From assembly GCA_022829145.1 (NCBI GenBank), contig CM040763.1:25843488-25907487 (forward strand): a stretch of 64,000 nucleotides of DNA, read 5' to 3'. Positions 22,561 to 34,100 of this stretch are shown piece after piece. The DNA comes from Albula goreensis. Taxonomy: Eukaryota > Chordata > Actinopteri > Albuliformes > Albulidae. Both the position numbers and the translations under genes were made by a program. How positions within the stretch are numbered: the stretch's first letter is position 1; each line of letters begins with the position of its first letter. The notes under the pieces were generated by a model. That model made no database searches, was not told where the DNA came from, and saw only the letters and a list, made by a program, of their open reading frames with translations.

Positions 22561-22975
22561 GTTGATTGGCATGGTATGCTGCTCAAGATTAACTGGATTA
22601 CCTATTTTTGTCAGTTGTTGATCTGACATGCTCCAGCCATTGAAGCACCTGTCTATTAAACCTAGCACTACTCCTGTTAAATGACTGAACATGGGAAACT
22701 GGAACAGATGAAGTCTTAATGACAGTTGACAGGAAAGATTTCTGTGTAGTAATGAGGCAAATGGCTTACTGTTTTTGACCCATGATTTAATTCATTAGGT
22801 GGCATAATGTTACAAGCTAATCTTTCCCTATCTGAGGACAGATGTTGGAAGAGTGAAATGGAGGTGCCATGAAATGAATTCTGCTGTTGTTGAGCTTGGG
22901 TTGTGATTAATATTATCAATTGTCAGGAGTCAGTTCCAGATTCTCCACAAAAGAATCAGTTTTTCACATTGTCAG

Positions 22976-23706
22976 TGTTACGTCCAGAGGACGATGGGAT
23001 GGATGTTAAAGAAATAGCGCTCGGGGAAAAAATAGCCAATATGTACAGTATTTACAAAAGAACATATTTACAATATGCAGGGAAGGGGGGAGTACAAAAA
23101 GGTTGTGGGGACGCTGCCAAATGAAAGAAATTAACAAAACCCAAACCTATATCCAAAATAAAAGTGGCTAGCTATATTACATTAAACAAAAACCGCTAAC
23201 TACCCTCCAGAAAACAGTAAAACAAAAATACAATGGGTGGCAGCCTTCTCTAAACTAATGTGCTAAACAAAAGTAACAACCCTAAGTGCGTGTACAATGT
23301 ACGAGGGCCCCCTTTTAACCTCGACCAATTTGTGACACCCCAGATAACCCAAAACTAAAAAGGCAAGTAAACAAAGTACTGGGAACACAGAAAAAACAGA
23401 TGAATGAACAGCTTCTCTAACAAATATGCGGGTGCAAGTATGAGCATAAGCTCCAGACAGAGGTGCAGGCAAGGTGTATATAGACACAGGTGAGACGGGG
23501 CAAGGATCGATTGGCCGAGGTGGAATGAGGTGACGTCACAAGGAGGCAGGAGGCGATGATACGGGAGGATGGACTGGTGGATGAGTGATGGATGACATAC
23601 GGAATGTGGGGAGGCGTCACCTGAAGAAGAAAACAAAACAAAAAAGACATAGCACAAAGAAACACAAACTGCAGCTGACCAGACTCCATGCACGATTCCC
23701 GTAACA
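22976..23706. mobile_element. Solo LTR with perfect 5-bp target duplication
   Basis: Starts TGTTACG and ends CGTAACA (7-bp inverted termini). GTCAG precedes it at 22971-22975 and follows at 23707-23711. Length 731 bp. A TATATA lies near 23476. Five-bp duplications are typical of Gypsy-type LTR elements. Orientation is not settled. Confidence 0.85.
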
Positions 23707-23944
23707 GTCAGTGACTGGGGACCTTAAACTACACCTCATTCGCTTTGAGGCCTTAATTTGATAATTTACAGTTGTTTCTACAGAAGCTCTATTTTTAGCT
23801 CTGTGAAGAATTAGGGTATTATATTGTAGATGTCATGTGTAGTGACATTTTGCTCATTGTGTGATACATGTTGCTTCAATTCCTTGCCCTTCATCTAGAC
23901 GTGAAACTTGAAGTGAGTTTAGGGAGCTGTTTAAGTTAAATTAA

Positions 23945-24530
23945 ATCACTCAATCAACTTTTATTTGTATAGCGCATTTCACAAACATTTGCCACAATAT
24001 GCTGTAAGTTATCCCTGGTCTGAAACCCCCACAAAAGCAAGCCTGCGGCACTGGTGGCAAGGAAAAACTCCCTATGTGGAACAGGTAGGAGGAAACCTTG
24101 GGAGGAACCAGGCATGAGAGGGGGAACCCATCCTCCTCTGACTGGCTCATGGTATGGGTAGTGATGACCAACATGGTCAGTAAGTCAGTTTGAGAAAGGT
24201 ACAGTTCTGGATAGGGTGACAGCTGTTGAGAAGTGACAGTAAGGAAAGGTTTCCACCCCAGAATACTCTATGACCACAGGTCGCTCCAGACTATATTAAC
24301 CGATTATAAGCTTGAGCAAAAAGGTGCGTTTTTAGCCTAGCTTTACACATTGAGACTGTATCTGTCTCCCTTACAAGTTTTGGTAGACTGTTCCACAGAA
24401 ATGGCACTCTGTAGGAGAAGGCTCTACCACCTGTTGAGTTCTTGGCTATTCTTTGGACTACCACATAGCCTGCATCTTGAGAACAAAGCGTTCCTATTGG
24501 CTGATAGGGTAGAAGCGGGTTACTTAAGTA
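23945..24530. mobile_element. Fish interspersed repeat (TTTATTTGTATAGCGCATTT type)
   Basis: TTTATTTGTATAGCGCATTT, then GGCAAGGAAAAACTCCCTAT, GGAGGAACCAGGCATGAGAG and CATCCTCCTCTG, followed by a block starting AAAAAGGTGCGTTTTTAGCC. This is a very common teleost repeat, probably the antisense 3' region of a LINE. I do not assign the clade. Confidence 0.6.
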
Positions 24531-24639
24531 CTCAGATTTTTTACTCAGTGTTTTTTAACAATCAGTATTGTTTTGCTTTTTACCATGTAATGAGCATCTC
24601 AATGGCTCTTGAGAATTAGCTCAAGAGTTCTTTCTCACC

Positions 24640-25194
24640 ACCTACTCCACGCATCTGCTAGTCCTAGCGATGGTAGTCTTCTGCATGGACTACTGCAACT
24701 CCCTCCTTGCTGACCTTCCAGCATCTTCCATCAGACCTTCCAGCAGTAGCTCATCCAGAACGCTGCTGCTCGTCTGGTCTTCAACCTTCGTGGTGCCCTC
24801 TCCTCTCCATGCCTGCACTTCACGGTCACGTCTGCTGTCTGTTCTGGATCCCCGCTGGTGCAATGACCTTTCCACGGAGGTCAGAACAGCAGACAGTCTG
24901 TCCACCTCTCACGTCTTCAGGATGCCCCTCTCTCCTTTCCTTCCTAGCTCCAACACTTAGCCATAGCTTGTTGCAACCTGATCTTAATTATTGTTGACAT
25001 TACTAATTGTTTCTTGTATTGTTTCTTCAACAGGTTGTCCATAGGGTTTAGTCCATGCTAATCATACTGGTACTTGAGACTTTTACCCTTCGCTAGCACT
25101 TTAACACACTTGTCCCAAAATAAATGCACTTTGTGCTGTAAGTCGCTCTGGATAAGAGTGTCTGCTGAATGCCTATTATGTAATGTAATGTAAT
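24640..25194 (+). mobile_element. L2-clade LINE 3' end
   Basis: The end of the reverse-transcriptase ORF in shifting frames: MDYCNSLLADLP, RTLLLVW.. beside an IQNAAARLVF-type reading, LDPRWCNDLSTEVRTADSLS (canonical WWNDLP.EVRTAESL). It ends with AGTCGCTCTGGATAAGAGTG and TGTAATGTAATG at about 25141-25194. Not functional. Confidence 0.85.
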
Positions 25195-25199
25195 TTGAC

Positions 25200-26366
25200 A
25201 TATGAAGCATAATGACGAATTTGTTTTCTGTGGACCTGGATTCCCAGGATGATTTAAAGGTTTTAGACATAGCATCTGAAAATCAGCATGAATAGGCAAT
25301 TAAATTTCAAATTTTTATATTCAACACATAAAACTAATTATAAGGACGATGTCCAGGAAGATGTTCAATTTTAAGGTGCTGAGGTAGCATCAAACATATA
25401 TGAAGTCTGCTCAGTTAATTACCATATGCTAATCATTATTTAATGCTAAGTTTAGCATGTTAGCTAACAAGCGAGGACTTGCTTTTCACTGTGACTAAAA
25501 AATCATGTACTATGCTCTGCTATCCTTATAGGCTAGTATTTTTAAGTGTATGCTGGGTTAACTTGTAGTACTCAATTTTGAACTATACCCTCCAACCAAC
25601 TGTCAAATTGAATGAACATATCTGTCACAGTAGATGCTGTAAAGAATTTTGAAGTTGTAATACTCTGCACTTTTAGAATAGTCATTGCCATGACAACCAG
25701 GGGCCAAACTGTCGAGGCTCTACCGTAATAGAGTACAACCATTAAAATTATGGTATAAATATAGTGAAGAGTACTATATAATGCTTCTTCACCAATCAAT
25801 CTTCTTCAATCTATCTTCAACACCAGCAGACCCAATTCACCCGTACCACAATTAACCCAAGGGGAAATTCTAATAATTAGGTGTTGTCAGTGCTTTGTAA
25901 CATGAATTCATACAAATATAATTAGCTATATTTCACTCAGAAATATTTTTAATGTGCATTTAATCATCATCCTTTAACACTTGAAAATTCAGAATGGTGG
26001 CCATTTTGAAAAATGTAATCACAATTATATAGTATATATACACAAGAGTATTTACATACATATTTGTATACATATCACTCAGAAGACATCCAGAGTGTCA
26101 TATACAACTGTGGTAACGTATACCGGAACCCCATAGAACAGCAAGAACCACAAGAGGATTGACCAGAAGAGGTATGAAAGAACAAAATCTTTTTCAAAAT
26201 ACCCTCCCACCTGTCTTGATGTCCATCCAGGATCTTGCCAATGGACCTCTTTGGGGTTTGGTTCATACATTCGTCCAATCCTGTTTAAACAAAGTGAGTA
26301 AATTAATTCCTTGAGTTCACAGTAGGTAATTCAGTTAATTTAGTCTAGGCCATTCAGTTATAATTG
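25200..26366. other. No recognised gene
   Basis: No coding or repeat similarity recognised. Two overlapping ORFs near 26075-26278 on the minus strand have no known motif. Confidence 0.3.
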
Positions 26367-27785
26367 TGTGACCCAGTGGACATACAATTAAAGTATTTTG
26401 GTAATAAAGATTTGAGTACACCACCTAGGGACTTCCCCGTCAAGAGTAAATTCACATAGTATAGAGGCTACAGGGTTCCCACACACATGTAAGCTTGTAA
26501 GAATTTACCAGAGACGTGGTATTTCAGTTTAAATGGGCAAATTTTATTTAAACAGTTCATTAAAAACACATTTTATTCAAAATAGACCATAGTAAACCTT
26601 GATCTCCCACAAGAGGTTTACAGACTGCCACCAGAAATAATAAATAAATAAAATGGAAAAAGGGTAATGTAGGTCGTCGGTCAAGAGGTTACCCTCACTG
26701 GAACGGGGAGGGGCAATACACCACCATGCTCCAGGTCCTGGTGCCCGTTAACACACACACACACTCACACACCCTGGTGCAGCTACACACGCACAGCAAA
26801 TGGGTGACCACTGTAAAAGAAAGTGACGTGCACTTTAACCCGAGCAACACCACATGCAGTGCAGGAAGGAGGAAGGGGGAGGCCCAGGTCCGGCGGCCTA
26901 TCCCATCCAACACTCCCCTGTAGACTCTATAGAGCAGGGGAACAAAGATAAGAGTACAACGACCAGCATATTCAGTATTAAAGAACAGACCACCTGATAA
27001 GGGTTAAGAGAAAACACTGGGAGCAGTCAGGACCTCCCTCTATTGCCCACCCAAATAAACAAAACATAAAAGACGCAGCACTGACTATATTTACACGTTT
27101 ACACTAATTTGTAATTTTGTTCAAACACTAATTTAAAATGAGGCAAAGCAGCAGGTGACAAATGTTCCTAAAAGGACACAAACAAGATTAGTATTGTATT
27201 TTGCCAGTACCATCATATAAATTCATAGGCCACCACATTTCCTTGTTGTAGGTACATAAATAGGAGAAACCATCAGTTTATTTTACCTCTAGTTGTTTTC
27301 ACTGAAAGCGGTAGTTAGCCTACTCGGTTGTTGTCTCACCGCAGAAAACTGTATTAAAATATCACCGTTAGATGCATGTTTTGTTTGGAACAAACACTGC
27401 ATGGTTTTAACGAGAGCCAGAGAAACATGGCTACCTGTTGTGGCGAACGGCTCACGTACCACCCAGATGGTTTGTTACAGAACCAGCAAAAACACCTGTT
27501 AGCAAACACAGGTTAACACCAATAACAGACGGGATTTAAAAGATTTTAACCAGAGTAGGCGCCCATACCTTTCAGCACTCACACGCTGCAAAACAGAAAA
27601 GCCGCCACAATAACCACAGTAAAAACAAAGCTGACGGAGCTTGTATATATACACACTAAAACAACCCTCTAATTACCTGTTAGTTGCTAAAAGCTATACA
27701 GGAGGTGTGGTCAAGAATAGGAACACCTACGGTGGCTTCGAAGGGAAAGAAAGCAGAAAAGCAAAAGATAATTCTGCCAGTTACA
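26367..27785 (-). mobile_element. 1.4-kb LTR-like repeat, copy 2
   Basis: Same ends (TGTGACCCAG .. CTGCCAGTTACA), same internal order and nearly the same length as 12361-13772, in the same orientation. Shared landmarks include CAGGTCCGGCGGCCT, ACCTCTAGTTG.TTTCA, TGTTGTGGCGAACGG and ACACCTACGGTGGCTTCGAA. Flanks ATTG and TTTG are a 3-of-4 match. Differences are point changes and small indels, so the copies are related but not recent duplicates. Confidence 0.65.
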
Positions 27786-27826
27786 TTTGCAAGCAAACAA
27801 TCAAGCATGATTGGCTTACAAACCGT

Positions 27827-28299
27827 GGCTGCGTTCCAATACTTTTTTTTCTCGTCTGCTCCTTTCCTCCCCTCCTTTCCTACCCCGGAAATATGTGGAG
27901 GAAAGGAGGGGAGGAAATGAGTGGAGGAAAGGAGGAGATGAATCGAAAATTGGAACAGCTAATCCGATTCGCCCATCATCATAGTCGATGTCGGCTATTG
28001 ATGAAGTAATAATTTCGACTGACTCTGAAGATACCAAAGCCAATCAAAATATTCTGTGGGATGGTCTTTTTATCTGACTGGTCGTGAACACAATGATGTC
28101 ACCCAGAAATGTGAAAAGACTCCCGCGGTAGGATATATCGATGTATCCTCCGTTTGGAGGAAACGAGAAAGGAGGAAAGGAGGAGGCGAGATTGCGCTTT
28201 GGAACAGTGGAGGAAAGGAGGACACATAATCAGCTTCCGGGGCACGGAGGAAAGGAGGGGAGGAAAGGAGGAGACGAAGTTGAGTATTGGAACGCAGCC
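27827..28299. mobile_element. MITE with long inverted repeats and GGAGGAAAGG subterminal arrays
   Basis: Starts GGCTGCGTTCCAATACT and ends with its exact inverse (17 bp). Similarity between the arms continues for about 50 bp through CTCCTTTCCTCCCCTCCTTT. The sub-termini carry many GGAGGAAAGGAGG words. CGT flanks both sides (27824-27826 and 28300-28302), a possible 3-bp duplication. It contains no transposase. Confidence 0.8.
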
Positions 28300-28309
28300 C
28301 GTATGTCTG

Positions 28310-28700
28310 TGGGTGATAAGCTGAGGTCAGGTGATTGTGACGTCCCAGTGTGCTGTGCCCCCCTATTTTCTGCTGGTAGTGTTTTTGTGTGGTTTCCAGG
28401 TGTGGTACTGGCGGTGGCTAATTGAGTAACACCTGGCTGGAAGAGGATAAGAAGACTACCTTTGGCACATTAAGGTCTCTCTCTCATTTTCCACGCAGCC
28501 GGGCGACTGTCGGTCCGTGTGGCCGTCAGTTTTTTTTATTTTTGTATTTGTTTGCTGATAGATTTGTTTACTGATTTCATGCTACACATACATGCTTTCA
28601 CCCACACTTCATTTTGCAACACACTCCATATTTTGTAAGTATTGTGTTGGAAAGTTATTCATACTCGTGTTGACTCCAGATTGTGGCCGAGCAGTCGTAA
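28310..28700. other. Unclassified, LTR- or promoter-like DNA
   Basis: It contains TGTGACGTCCCAG, a GTGTGGTTTCCAGGTG segment and a T-rich tract. It resembles untranslated regions of fish retroelements, but I could not define ends. Confidence 0.2.
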
Positions 28701-28819
28701 CATGATGCTTGACCCCGCACCTCAGAAACAGGGTGTCATTAACCTCGATCAAGGAACAAGTGAACAGTTACACATTGGCATTTACTGTTAAAAGGGAATT
28801 TGTTTTAGTGCAATCACAT

Positions 28820-29140
28820 AGATGCTTATACCTCATTCCAGAATTCCCAACCTTGGTCAGTCAAGGTGACTTCAAGGGCACCATGGGTGAGGAAAATGTC
28901 CATCATTGGCAAGTTAGAATAAACACAGTTAATGAGGAGTGTGAATAAAATCGTATGCATTTTACCGCCATACCTACTCACTTATACTAGTAAACATACA
29001 CACCTGTGAGGTCTCCACTGCCATTTTCTCCCTAATGGTTCTGGCCTCTACCCACTTCGTGAAGAAGTCTGTGGCCTTTAGACAGTATTGGTTCCTGTTC
29101 CTTGATGTCTTGAATGGCCTGATGAGGTCAATACCTTAGT
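28820..29140 (-). pseudogene. Retroviral-type integrase core fragments (Gypsy/GIN1-like)
   Basis: Block one (about 29000-29135): GIDLIRPFKTSRNRNQYCLK and TDFFTKWVEARTIREKMA, the canonical start of the integrase core (D.IGP...G..YIL...D.FTKWVE..P). Block two (about 28825-28895): FLTHGALEVTLTDQGWEFWN, the second catalytic aspartate in TDQG.EF. They are separated by about 100 bp with stops, so the gene is split by a lost intron structure or deletion. The third catalytic residue was not found. It could come from a Gypsy retrotransposon or a Ginger-type DNA transposon. Confidence 0.65.
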
Positions 29141-29169
29141 GTGTAAAGAACAACAGAGGAAACTCATGA

Positions 29170-29545
29170 ATTCTACATTTTTTTGTGATCAAGTTTTTAT
29201 TGCTTTTTATATTTATTGTATAATAGAAGTTACAAATCATTGCAGTAACATAGAGCAAAGGAGTATGATCCCCTCATAAACCCCCTTAAAGCACACACCT
29301 CCACATCTTTTCCCTTCTCCACCCCCTAGTGGTGACACCACCCCACCCTCCCCCCCCACCACTCTGCATGATGAATAATCTTACCAATCATGTGCCATGG
29401 TGCCACTGGTTTGATCAGCTTACCTCTGGTGCCTCTGTAGCAGAGCAATATAACAAAGTGTCACTCGAAATCTCTATTGGGGGCAGGGCAGCTACCGCAG
29501 GTAATTCAGTAGTATGAATTCTCATATAACGATATAGTAGTTAAG
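29170..29545. other. No recognised gene
   Basis: It contains a T-rich stretch and a C-rich patch (29320-29360). No assignment. Confidence 0.25.
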
Positions 29546-29654
29546 AGGAGTTTATTGATAAGGGATAGAAAAGAAGGAACTTGGGCTTGGAGTCAAAAGG
29601 GTCGTCCCGAATGAGCACGGAAACATTAACCGGAGTGGACAGATGGGGAAACAG

Positions 29655-31368
29655 TTACGTAGTGCCTGAAGGGGCAGTGCTACGGTAGACAGGACAGACC
29701 GGGCGTGCGTGGGCGCCGGCACAAAAGCTGCACACATGTAAAAATTTTACACCCGTAACCCGCACACCTGTTGTAGCATCCGGCCTGGTTAAAATTATTA
29801 CAAATCGACTTTCCCCCGACAAGTAGAATGGGGCGCCCATTGACGTCAAGCTCGGGGGAGGTGACAACGGCAGAAACAGAAGCCGCGGGGACAGTGCTGA
29901 CCAAACCAGCTGAGACAGTAGGAGTGGGGGCTACCATGGCGCACAAATGAGTGGAATGTTCGGTGGACTGGCATACGCCACAAACCGAAGCTCTCAAACC
30001 CAGGAAAATCCTACAGTACAAGTCCGAGTCCAAAACCCCCCAATAAGGACACACATTAAATTGCGCTACCTTCGCGGCACATTTGGCAGAAAACATTTTA
30101 TGATATATGTAAAAATGGGAACTGCTGAAACAAACGGCTAAATCCGCCACTATAGCCATGTAGTGTGCTAGCTCTCTGCGACGGTGAGGGAACACCGAGC
30201 AGATAACGTTGGTGTAGCGACAAAAAAGCCAGGCAGAATTCAGGGAACGTCAACACCTTAGACGAGGAGGAAGACGGAGCCCTGAGAGCTACAGTGATGC
30301 CGTCGCACTCCAAAATCCCTGCGTTCATAGGAGGGGGAAGGTGAAAACAGAGATGCCAAACACACGTCCGCACCTTTCAAAATCTGCGAGCGCAGATGGG
30401 TAGACACAGGGATTGGCTCAAAAACGGGTAGTCGGGGGAGGAGGCATCACGGCGGCCGTGGACAGGCTGTAGGACTGGACCCCGGGGGGCGGAGGGAGCC
30501 GGGCAGGAAAATTGGGGACCTGGGAGAGAGTGAGAGAGAGACAGCAGCAGAAATGGCAGTGGTAGGAGGATACTGTAATGCATACTGAGCAGAATACAGG
30601 GAAGGATACGCAGCGTGAGCTGGGGGCAGCTGAACTGGTCCGCGGGGAGCCAGCGACAGCGAGTCAGAGGGCGCTTGGTGTGTCTGAGGGAACCCGCCTG
30701 CTCCAGCCGGAACGGTAGCAGTTGGGGAATTGGTCTGCAGGTAGAGGTAGAGCCTGCCTGCTCCAGCCCGGCCGGCACGTGAGGGGAGAGAGGGGGGAGG
30801 GAGGGGGAGAGAGCGTGACTGGGTGAGGGCCGCAGAAGCACTCCCAGCAGTGACACCGCTGGAGACAGGCGCAGCCGTGGACTGCCCCAGGGTCTGACAA
30901 AGGTCCCCTGATGGTAGAGCTGCGTCAAACGTCAGCCGAAGAGTTTGTCGGGGACTGCTAGATTGTCAGGGCGGAGGGCTTCGATGAACAGCCGGAACAA
31001 GTCTCTCTTCCGCGCAGTTCAGGGAAATGCAGTCCCGTGGAGCCTCAGAGCCTCACGGAGGCGGGTTAGGGTCCAATCGGAAATCTGGGATGGGTGCTGC
31101 AGTTCTCTGGTCCTTGAATGAGCCGCCGACTGGCGAAGGGCGGCAGCAGTGGAAGCTGCGGGCCTAAGGAAACGGCATCTTGGTCGACGAGAGCCGAGAG
31201 AAGAGGAGGGCGACCGCCGAGAGACGGCCCTGGACCTCAGTCTGCGTGAGAGGCAACAGGTCGGCGAACCGGGGATGTCAGGTCACTTTCCCGGGAAACC
31301 GCCCATGGAGAAGTCGTCTCCGGAGCACAGGACAGGTCATCATCCGAAACATGGAGTTGAATATCCAT
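29655..31368 (-). pseudogene. DIRS/Ngaro-type retrotransposon ORF1 (gag-like)
   Basis: Starts at ATG 31368 (MDIQLHVSDDDLSCAPE). The conserved part (30195-29680) has RRRELAHYMAIVADLA, FYIYHKMFSAKCAAKVAQFN, YWGVLDSDLYCRIFLGLRAS and CGVCQSTEHSTHLC, then CNNFNQAGC and a Cys-rich end with a GAHAR.VCP motif in another frame. This order (YH..F...AA...QFN...YWG.LD.ELYCR.F.G, then zinc knuckles) is typical of ORF1 in fish tyrosine-recombinase retrotransposons. The proline-rich middle is frameshifted more than once. No reverse transcriptase or recombinase is present nearby, so this is a 5' fragment. A proline/serine-rich linker lies at 30377-30928. Confidence 0.7.
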
Positions 31369-31447
31369 CGTTTAGAAGTAGTGTTAGCTAGGCGATACAG
31401 GAAGACACTGGATGCCGGAAATGCTGGGCACGATGGGTAAAAGGTAC

Positions 31448-31462
31448 ATGGTGTTTATATAC
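31448..31462 (-). promoter_or_regulatory. TATA-like box upstream of the DIRS ORF1
   Basis: On the minus strand GGTATATAAACACC lies about 85 bp before the ORF1 ATG at 31368, a plausible position for the element's promoter. Confidence 0.4.
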
Positions 31463-31469
31463 CTTTAGG

Positions 31470-33050
31470 GACCGGAAGGGGTGCGATAGGTAGAGAGGTT
31501 GTCTGAGAGTTCTTCTCCCGAATCTCTATTTTACCAACCTGCAATTAAGTTTGTCTCCCTCCTCACCTTTCTTATTCTGACCTGTTCCGGATTTCCTCCC
31601 TCTGTTTCTGCCGAGTGTTACTGTTTTTCTCTGGTTCAGGTGTTTCCTGCAGCTAGCTGCTGTTTTGCTTTATTCTGTTTTTAGTTATTTCATACACACA
31701 AATTGTTTGACATGGAACCAGCAGCAAGTGTTTTGGGCATGCTGTAATTGTGAACAAGTCAATTGGTATTTATTTCTTCCGTTCAGGTGAATTCAATGTA
31801 TCCTAAACATAGAAATGTAGCCATTGATCTTTTGTGGGGAATGTCCTGTCTGGTGGTGGGTTACTATTCATTCTTTGCGACTGAATGCAGATGTGTGTGT
31901 GCTATGATATAGATGCTCTCATCACGTCACTATTTTTCACGGGCTTGCAGCGGATCACAGTGGGCATGACACGGTAACTAGCGATCACTGGAGTGAATGT
32001 GCATGCACCTTGGATCCTGTACTGGTGAGTAGTCTTCACGTACCTCTTTTCTCCTCCAGGCAGTGCTTCACCGAACTCTAGTATAAGCCCCCTTTATTTT
32101 GGGCCTTGTTGGAATGGCTGATTGGATGATTGAATTGATTGGTGTGCTTTAGTATTTCTTTGCATATAATCCATTGTGAAACAAGATAATCCCTAAATGA
32201 ATTATTGATCATTTATTGCTTGAATTACTGTTGAACCTCTTCTAGCCCTCTCTTCCAGGATTGTTGCCGCTGCCAATTTATAACACTATTTTAATAAACT
32301 TCTGGTGAAATTGAATCACGTCTCTGTCTTGATTCCAGGTAAATTCTGTTGTACCTGTGTTATGTGGTGTTGGTATTAGGATTGAGTGTAGGTAGATGGT
32401 CTAGAAATACTGAGTGTTCACACCTGGGTTACACCTCCATCTAAACCTGATCAAACTTTTGGCACGGGACAACAGGAGCTGATCTATAAGTAAAGGTACA
32501 GTAAAGCAGAAAATGGTGTATTACAGGGTTTTCCCTAGGTTTTTAGAGGGCTTAGGTGCTGTCTGGGTTCCAGGGGGTGGTGGTGGTTAGGGAGTTTGAA
32601 TTATTTGCATTTTAAGCTATTTTAAGTTTTTTTCATTGTTTTCAACCATTATCCTTGTCATATTTGTGAAAGAAAGCTGGCAACACTAACTGTACTATAT
32701 TCTATATATACTATACTATATTTTATTATAGTCAAAAGTCTATTCACTTCACCAAATAACATGTTTGAGATTTAATGACAATATATGTGGATTACCTTAA
32801 CTTGTACACATAAGAAGAATAACATGTTGAAATACATATGCAGTTATTCTGAAAACAATTTAAAAAAGGACATAAAGGAGACAGAATTTCTTGATTTATT
32901 TCAACATTTATTTCAACTGCAAATATCACAGCCCTCTGTTGAACACCTCACTTTCCTAGCTTTGTTGGCCCTGTAAAATCTTCAAATGAATCTTTTGTAG
33001 TCTAACATCCCAGAAATAACACACAACTTCTACATATTTGTTCACATACA
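31470..33050. other. Intergenic, with possible LTR end near 32300 and hAT-like terminus near 32524
   Basis: AATAAA at about 32294 precedes a short GTCTCTGTCTTGATTCCAG segment, like the end of an LTR. CAGGGTTTTCCCTAGG at 32524 resembles an hAT terminal repeat and could be the far end of the ZMYM1-like hAT downstream, but I found no matching right end. No gene. Confidence 0.3.
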
Positions 33051-33480
33051 TGTATATATGTCAGGGGCAGACTGAAACAGTAATTCAGGCCGGGAATTTG
33101 ACTCCATCACTCAAACCACCAGACCACTGATTTTGTTGGCTAACACTATTTGTTGATGTAACAGGTACCTGACTAGTTATAAATTTGGGCACTATGTTCA
33201 TCTGGAAGGAAAGTTATCCAGATTACAAAATACAAAAATTTGGGACTGACAAACAAGGAGCCTATCTAAATACTGAGTTCTCAAGGTATGCTATGGCTAT
33301 GGGTGAACCCTAAAAAACTCACTTGGATAACACCAATCATAACACATACAAATGTACAAGGCTACACACAAAATAACTAGCCTACACTTTTAAAAAAGAA
33401 TTCAATACAAAGTTAGCTCCTATGTTCAAATGACCATCTTTCTATTCCAGCTTCAAGCATATCAAAAGAATCAAAAAACT

Positions 33481-33481
33481 T

Positions 33482-33545
<64 letters not shown>
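33481..33545. repeat. (CA)n microsatellite
   Basis: About 30 CA units with TA and GC interruptions. Confidence 0.95.
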
Positions 33546-33656
33546 AAGTATAATATGAAAGTCCAAAAAACATGCCTCTGTATAAAAGCTTTAACTCACA
33601 ATAAATTTTCTTTGACCCTTGTCAGCCAGTAAAGGAAGATTCATCGTATAGCTACT

Positions 33657-34100
33657 TCAGAGTAACCAGTAAGTAATCACCTCAAGTAAACCAGTAGGCA
33701 GCAGTAGTAGATCACTGCTCTCTGCCATATTGTCAATGATGTCATCTTTGTCAAGTCCCATAAGAATCTCCTTCTCTGTTGCCATCAAAAGGAATGCTTC
33801 AGGGTTCTTTTGAGTGAGGGAAGTTCTTAGGTGGTACTCCACAAATTTCAGGGTGGAGAAGGTCCTCTCACAGGCCACCTGAGTGATGGATAGTGTAAGG
33901 AGGAAGTTGTAACGCAAACCAATGATGTGATATGCATCCGTGAGCTGAGTACTGAGACAAGAGAAGATAGCAGGAGTTTTTACATGTGGACTTTTGCTCA
34001 CCAACTCCACACTTTCATCAGGATCCTCAATGCCTTCCCCTGATTCATCACTGGCAGTGGCGGCACTGGTGTTGTACAACTCCAATGGTGACTGTTTCAG
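33657..34100 (-). pseudogene. hAT (ZMYM1-like) transposase, C-terminal dimerisation block
   Basis: ORF of 142 codons with RYNFLLTLSITQVACERTFS, TLKFVEYHLRTSLTQKNPEA and FLLMATEKEILMGLDKDDII. This is the hAT C-terminal dimerisation motif (P.SSA..ERTFS.LK.IK..LR..M...RL), as in ZMYM1/ZMYM6-type elements. The reading is open from the L1 insertion border at 34090-34100 to its TGA. Directly across the L1 the reading continues in frame at 39568 and above: removing the L1 and one copy of the 11-bp duplication gives LAQLWES-LKQS-PLELYNT. The block was therefore coding when the L1 arrived. Dead now as a gene. Confidence 0.85.

Noticed and set aside
12361-27785. The two 1.4-kb repeats as the paired LTRs of one 15-kb retrotransposon
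   Set aside because: The DNA between them is a mix of unrelated elements and has no gag/pol; copy 1 sits inside another LTR.
30377-30928. 183-codon proline/serine-rich ORF as a separate gene
   Set aside because: It is the frame of the proline-rich linker of the DIRS ORF1, not an independent gene.
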